Part shown: one piece after another, positions 4,556 through 7,424 of the stretch
How positions within the stretch are numbered: position 1 is the first letter of the stretch
Layout: each line of letters begins with the position of its first letter
From: CALARM01 sp964431735
GTDB taxonomy: Bacteria; Vulcanimicrobiota; SpSt-956; JAKJGF01
DNA: 7,424 nucleotides
NCBI GenBank assembly: GCA_964431735.1
Contig: CAYSLJ010000244.1
Location: 1 to 7,424, forward strand
Direction of reading: 5' to 3'
The notes under the pieces: generated by a model
Databases searched by the model: none
What the model was told of the DNA's origin: nothing
Seen by the model: only the letters and a program-made list of their open reading frames with translations
Position numbers and translations under genes: made by a program

Positions 4556-6002
4556 TAATCATCATTCCCATTGCAGTAACTATTCCGTTTGTCCATCCGA
4601 AGCCGTCCTGAAGGGGATATTCTCCTCCTCCTGCATCCAGGGTCATGTCACATACATTATATTTTTCCATCATTTTACCTGTTTTTTCAAAAACCCTGTA
4701 TGATAGATTTACAAACCTTTTTGCTATTTCTTCTGCCAGATCATTGTATCCGTAGAATTCCAGACCTTTTACGGCAATCCATTGAAGAGGTGCCCATCCG
4801 TTCGGTTTATCCCATTGCTGTCCTGTTTCATTCAATGTTGTTACAAGCCCTCCTTTATTGAGGAATTTCTCTGAAATATGTTTTGATATTTGCTCAGCCT
4901 GTTCTTCTGTGGCAATTTTAAAGAACAGAGGATACAATCCTGCAAGGGACCATACTTCTGTATGGCTGTTATCTTTATAAGAATAATCAAAGAAAAACCC
5001 TTTTTCCCTGTCCCAGAAATATTTATTGATTAATTTTAATCTTCTTTCGGCATGTTCTGCATATTGTTGTGATTTAACATTGTTACCTTCAAAAGAAAAC
5101 CATTCAGATAATTTAATTTCCATATTATAAATTATTGAATTTAAATCTACAGGTAAAATTTCTGTTGTCCTTATAGTAGATAAATTACAATAATCTCTGA
5201 GCCATCTTGAAGAAAAATCCCATCCTGATTCACAGGCAGCCCTTATATTTTTATAGAAATTTTCTTTATCATTTATACTCTTATAAATCTCTATGTCTTC
5301 TCTGTAAGATTCTTCTCTCGGACCATTATTATCATCCATATAGCGGTTTAATTTATTGCTTTCTTCAAGAAGAACAGCTCTTTTTTCCATCCAGAAAAGA
5401 TATTCTTTTTCAAGGGTTTCCACATAGGGGAGTATTGCCTCTATCCCTTTATAACGAACCGGTATTTCAATCATAGAACAGAAAAAAGGAGGCTGCGATC
5501 TACCCAGGTAATAGCTTCTGTTACCGTTAGGTATATGACCGTACTTATTTATAAGATATGCAAAATTTTTGATCATATATTCTACTTTATCAAGTTTCCC
5601 GGCTACAGAAAGACCTTCTGAAGTGAAATAACTGTCCCAGTAATAAATTTCCCTGAACCTGCCTCCCGGCACTATATAAGGAAATGGCAGAGCTATGAGT
5701 GTACTGTAAGGTATGTCTTTATCTGATTCCCTTGACAGAATATCCCATAGAGCTTCTATATGTTCTTTCATTGAGGATTCTACCCTGATTTTTTTCTCAT
5801 GACTCTCAGGAAAAATGAAATATTTTTCTATAAATTTTTTCAGTTTGAAATCAGCCTTATCTTTTTCCTTATGAAATTTCTTTAATATTTCTTCAGGTTT
5901 TTTCGATGGATATGAATCTACAAATGTTTTAGAATCGGGAAATATACGGCTTAACTGAACAAGTTCAAATAATTCTCCCTCTGTTTGAATATATTTATTC
6001 AT
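4542..6002 (-). CDS. treF: Trehalase, glycoside hydrolase family 37, cytoplasmic
   Basis: This enzyme hydrolyses alpha,alpha-trehalose to two glucose molecules by inversion. Both GH37 signatures are present: PGGRFREIYYWDSY at 112-125 and QWDKPNGWAP at 396-405. The catalytic acid is D262 in ESGWDFSSRW. The likely base is E446 in MMEKYN, and the glycine-rich GGGEYPLQDGFGWTNG loop runs from 458. The 486-aa chain has no signal peptide or membrane segment, so it should act in the cytoplasm, like E. coli TreF rather than the secreted TreA. It is shorter than those two (about 550 aa), mainly at the termini. AAGGAA (6015-6010 on the - strand), 7 nt before ATG, supports the start. It lies 113 nt downstream of an MFS transporter gene on the same strand, a plausible uptake partner. 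Its 3' end runs into a strong hairpin beside element copy 2. Confidence 0.93.
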   Translation of the reverse strand: MNKYIQTEGELFELVQLSRIFPDSKTFVDSYPSKKPEEILKKFHKEKDKADFKLKKFIEKYFIFPESHEKKIRVESSMKEHIEALWDILSRESDKDIPYSTLIALPFPYIVPGGRFREIYYWDSYFTSEGLSVAGKLDKVEYMIKNFAYLINKYGHIPNGNRSYYLGRSQPPFFCSMIEIPVRYKGIEAILPYVETLEKEYLFWMEKRAVLLEESNKLNRYMDDNNGPREESYREDIEIYKSINDKENFYKNIRAACESGWDFSSRWLRDYCNLSTIRTTEILPVDLNSIIYNMEIKLSEWFSFEGNNVKSQQYAEHAERRLKLINKYFWDREKGFFFDYSYKDNSHTEVWSLAGLYPLFFKIATEEQAEQISKHISEKFLNKGGLVTTLNETGQQWDKPNGWAPLQWIAVKGLEFYGYNDLAEEIAKRFVNLSYRVFEKTGKMMEKYNVCDMTLDAGGGEYPLQDGFGWTNGIVTAMGMMINRKG

Positions 6003-6054
6003 TTTTTGTTTCCTTTACTATAAAATTATTATTAGCTAGAAGCAGTCAGCTTAA

Positions 6055-6097
6055 GATTACCGGGAATAAAATAATCGTATCTATCATTCTGGTAATC
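6055..6097. repeat. Small inverted repeat in the transporter-trehalase gap
   Basis: GATTACC (6055-6061) and GGTAATC (6091-6097) are perfect 7-bp inverted repeats separated by 29 nt, in the 113-nt gap between the transporter stop and the trehalase start. It could be a weak attenuating structure or chance. The loop is long and no T-run follows. Confidence 0.25.
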
Positions 6098-6115
6098 CCA
6101 TAAATTCAGAAAATC

Positions 6116-7333
6116 CTAGTCGAATTTATCCTGAATTTTTTTATATGGAAAAATAATTATCAATAAAATAATCATAGGTACGAGAGAACAGTAAAATACC
6201 TTTGCTCCTCCAATAATATCAAACAATGTACCTGTCGTTATAGAGCCAATAGTCCCTCCAATGGCTGAGAAAATCACTATGAGACCTGACATGGCACTTT
6301 GATTCTTCCTTGGTAGCTTGCTTAAAACAGTGGAACAGAGAGTAGGATAAATAGGGGCCAGGAAAAATCCTATTAATGGCAATATAAATGCTACCGGTGG
6401 AGCATTATTCCAGCCTGTAACAGAACCGGGTTGAATCCCTGTTGAAAGGGGAAGAACCAGTATCACAATTATAATGGAACATATTAATGATGTGGCAAGA
6501 ACGTAAATCCATGCCACTTTTTTCATTATATATCCTCCTGCGATCCTTCCCAGCGCTATCGCCCCTGCAAAGATACTGGTTATCTGGACACTCATAGCTT
6601 CAGGAATATGTAATATTGCATTGTTAAAGGTAGGAAGCCATGACTGAATACCCTGTTCTGTAAATACATAGCAAAAGGCAGTGCAAATGAAAACAAGCAC
6701 AAGTGGTAATCGAATAAGTTTTAACATATTCAGGAAATCTTCGATTATAGTAGCTTCCTGGATTTCAATGGAACTTTCATCCAGACTGGTAGTCAGGAGA
6801 AGTATAAAGGCAAGAGCTGACATTATGGCCAGAAGCCAGTATGTATCCAGCCAGCTAAATGATTTATTGTATATAAAAAATCCGAAAATCCAGTAACCTA
6901 CCAGTACTCCTGTTTGAAATATGCCTTCCAGAGTACTCATAAAACTTGCATGTTCCTGACTGTCTCTTGTAACAAGGCTGACAGTGGAATAAACAGATAC
7001 TTTTATAAGGGCAAAGCTTATTCCAACACAGATAAAAAGAATCTTTGTCATTGTGAAACCTCCCACAAGGGGCATTACAACACATGCTGCAGTTACTATG
7101 GCAAGAGCTATTAACATAGCTTTTTTATATCCTAACCTTGGCAGATATGAAGCGATAATAAAGGAAAATATTGCTATGGAAAGATCCTTACAGGCCTCAA
7201 GAATACTTGCAGAAGTTTTGCTCACATCATATTGGCTTTGAACCTGTAATATAACTGTACCGACGCTATTGAGCAATATAGCAAAAACAAAGTAATTTAA
7301 AAATAGGGAAATCTTGATTTTCCAGGTTGTCAT
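6116..7333 (-). CDS. MFS transporter, probable sugar (FucP/FHS-like) permease
   Basis: This is a 405-aa inner-membrane major facilitator protein with about 12 hydrophobic segments. They form two six-segment halves around a charged cytoplasmic loop near residues 184-205 (SLDESSIEIQEATIIEDF). The first segment (IKISLFLNYFVFAILLNSVGT), the acidic residue E136 within STLEGIFQTGVLVG, GAIALGRIAGG (257-267) and the PIYPTLCSTVLSKLP segment (327-341) resemble sugar permeases of the fucose-galactose-glucose:H+ symporter branch. I cannot assign a substrate. The trehalase directly downstream suggests trehalose or a related sugar. I prefer the ATG at 7333, which has GGAG 9 nt upstream. The in-frame ATG at 7348 would add five residues (MEKNN) but lacks a site at proper distance. 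A dispersed element lies directly upstream. Confidence 0.8.
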   Translation of the reverse strand: MTTWKIKISLFLNYFVFAILLNSVGTVILQVQSQYDVSKTSASILEACKDLSIAIFSFIIASYLPRLGYKKAMLIALAIVTAACVVMPLVGGFTMTKILFICVGISFALIKVSVYSTVSLVTRDSQEHASFMSTLEGIFQTGVLVGYWIFGFFIYNKSFSWLDTYWLLAIMSALAFILLLTTSLDESSIEIQEATIIEDFLNMLKLIRLPLVLVFICTAFCYVFTEQGIQSWLPTFNNAILHIPEAMSVQITSIFAGAIALGRIAGGYIMKKVAWIYVLATSLICSIIIVILVLPLSTGIQPGSVTGWNNAPPVAFILPLIGFFLAPIYPTLCSTVLSKLPRKNQSAMSGLIVIFSAIGGTIGSITTGTLFDIIGGAKVFYCSLVPMIILLIIIFPYKKIQDKFD

Positions 7334-7342
7334 ATTGTTTTT

Positions 7343-7346
7343 CTCC
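7343..7346 (-). promoter_or_regulatory. RBS deciding the transporter start
   Basis: On the - strand, GGAG followed by AAAAACAAT precedes the ATG at 7333 with 9-nt spacing. The alternative ATG at 7348 overlaps this site. Its nearest purine run, GGGG at 7370-7367, is 18 nt away and belongs to the dispersed element. Confidence 0.6.
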
Positions 7347-7360
7347 ATTCTGTAATGTTT

Positions 7361-7424
7361 TTAGTACCCCTCCAGATAAGTCAGTATCCATTTCTAAAAC
7401 CTGTCCCTGACCGGACTCTTCCGG
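7361..7424. repeat. Palindromic MITE-like element, copy 3 (cut by window end)
   Basis: One terminal arm starts at TTAGTACCCC (7361) and runs to the window edge. Over 7365-7424 it matches the inverted right arm of copy 2 at 54 of 60 bases. It shares the TATCCAT and CCTGTCCC blocks with copy 1 (40 of 50 bases). It ends in CCGGACTCTTCCGG (7411-7424), a 5-bp stem with a CTCT loop that is also present in copy 2. Its outer end lies 12 bp from the ATG at 7348 and 27 bp from the preferred transporter start at 7333. The transporter transcript must therefore begin inside the element or cross it. Confidence 0.75.

Noticed and set aside
4542..7348. Long reading frames on the + strand opposite the trehalase and transporter, such as 4589-4861 and 5207-5476
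   Set aside because: They are shadows of well-supported genes on the other strand, with no ribosome binding sites or family features.

Overview
The window comes from an AT-rich bacterial chromosome. It holds six complete protein genes and an unusual amount of short repetitive DNA between them. The combination of futalosine-pathway menaquinone synthesis (mqnC) with a MenG/UbiE methyltransferase, purine-rich ribosome binding sites and a TTG start points to a menaquinone-using, probably anaerobic or facultative bacterium. I cannot name the phylum. No tRNA, rRNA, CRISPR array or intact transposase is visible.

Layout. Positions 1-469 are non-coding. They carry three degenerate heptanucleotide repeat tracts, a small inverted repeat, two weak promoter candidates and a compact palindromic element (copy 1). 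Next is an M42-family metallo-aminopeptidase (470-1564, +). The following 160-bp gap is packed with repeats: a GTGAGTG heptamer tract, a GC-rich hairpin and another heptamer tract. A three-gene + strand cluster follows: an RNase Z-like metallo-beta-lactamase-fold hydrolase (1725-2498), mqnC (2479-3543, TTG start, 20-nt overlap) and menG/ubiE (3575-4261, 31-nt gap). The gap up to 4541, between convergent genes, is almost filled by a 240-bp foldback element (copy 2) and a long hairpin that runs into the next gene. On the - strand lie a GH37 trehalase (6002-4542) and, upstream of it, an MFS transporter (about 7333-6116). The first half of a third element copy (7361-7424) sits directly upstream of the transporter start and runs off the window.

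Function. MqnC catalyses the cyclisation step of the futalosine route, and MenG catalyses the final C-methylation of demethylmenaquinone. The tightly packed MBL gene is co-transcribed by inference, but its substrate is unknown. The transporter and cytoplasmic trehalase look like a two-gene disaccharide uptake and hydrolysis unit. The M42 peptidase is unrelated peptide catabolism or housekeeping.

The most noteworthy content is the repeat biology. One is a MITE-like inverted-repeat family with three copies in 7.4 kb, each beside a gene boundary. The other is a set of tandem tracts of unrelated sequence that all share a 7-nt period.
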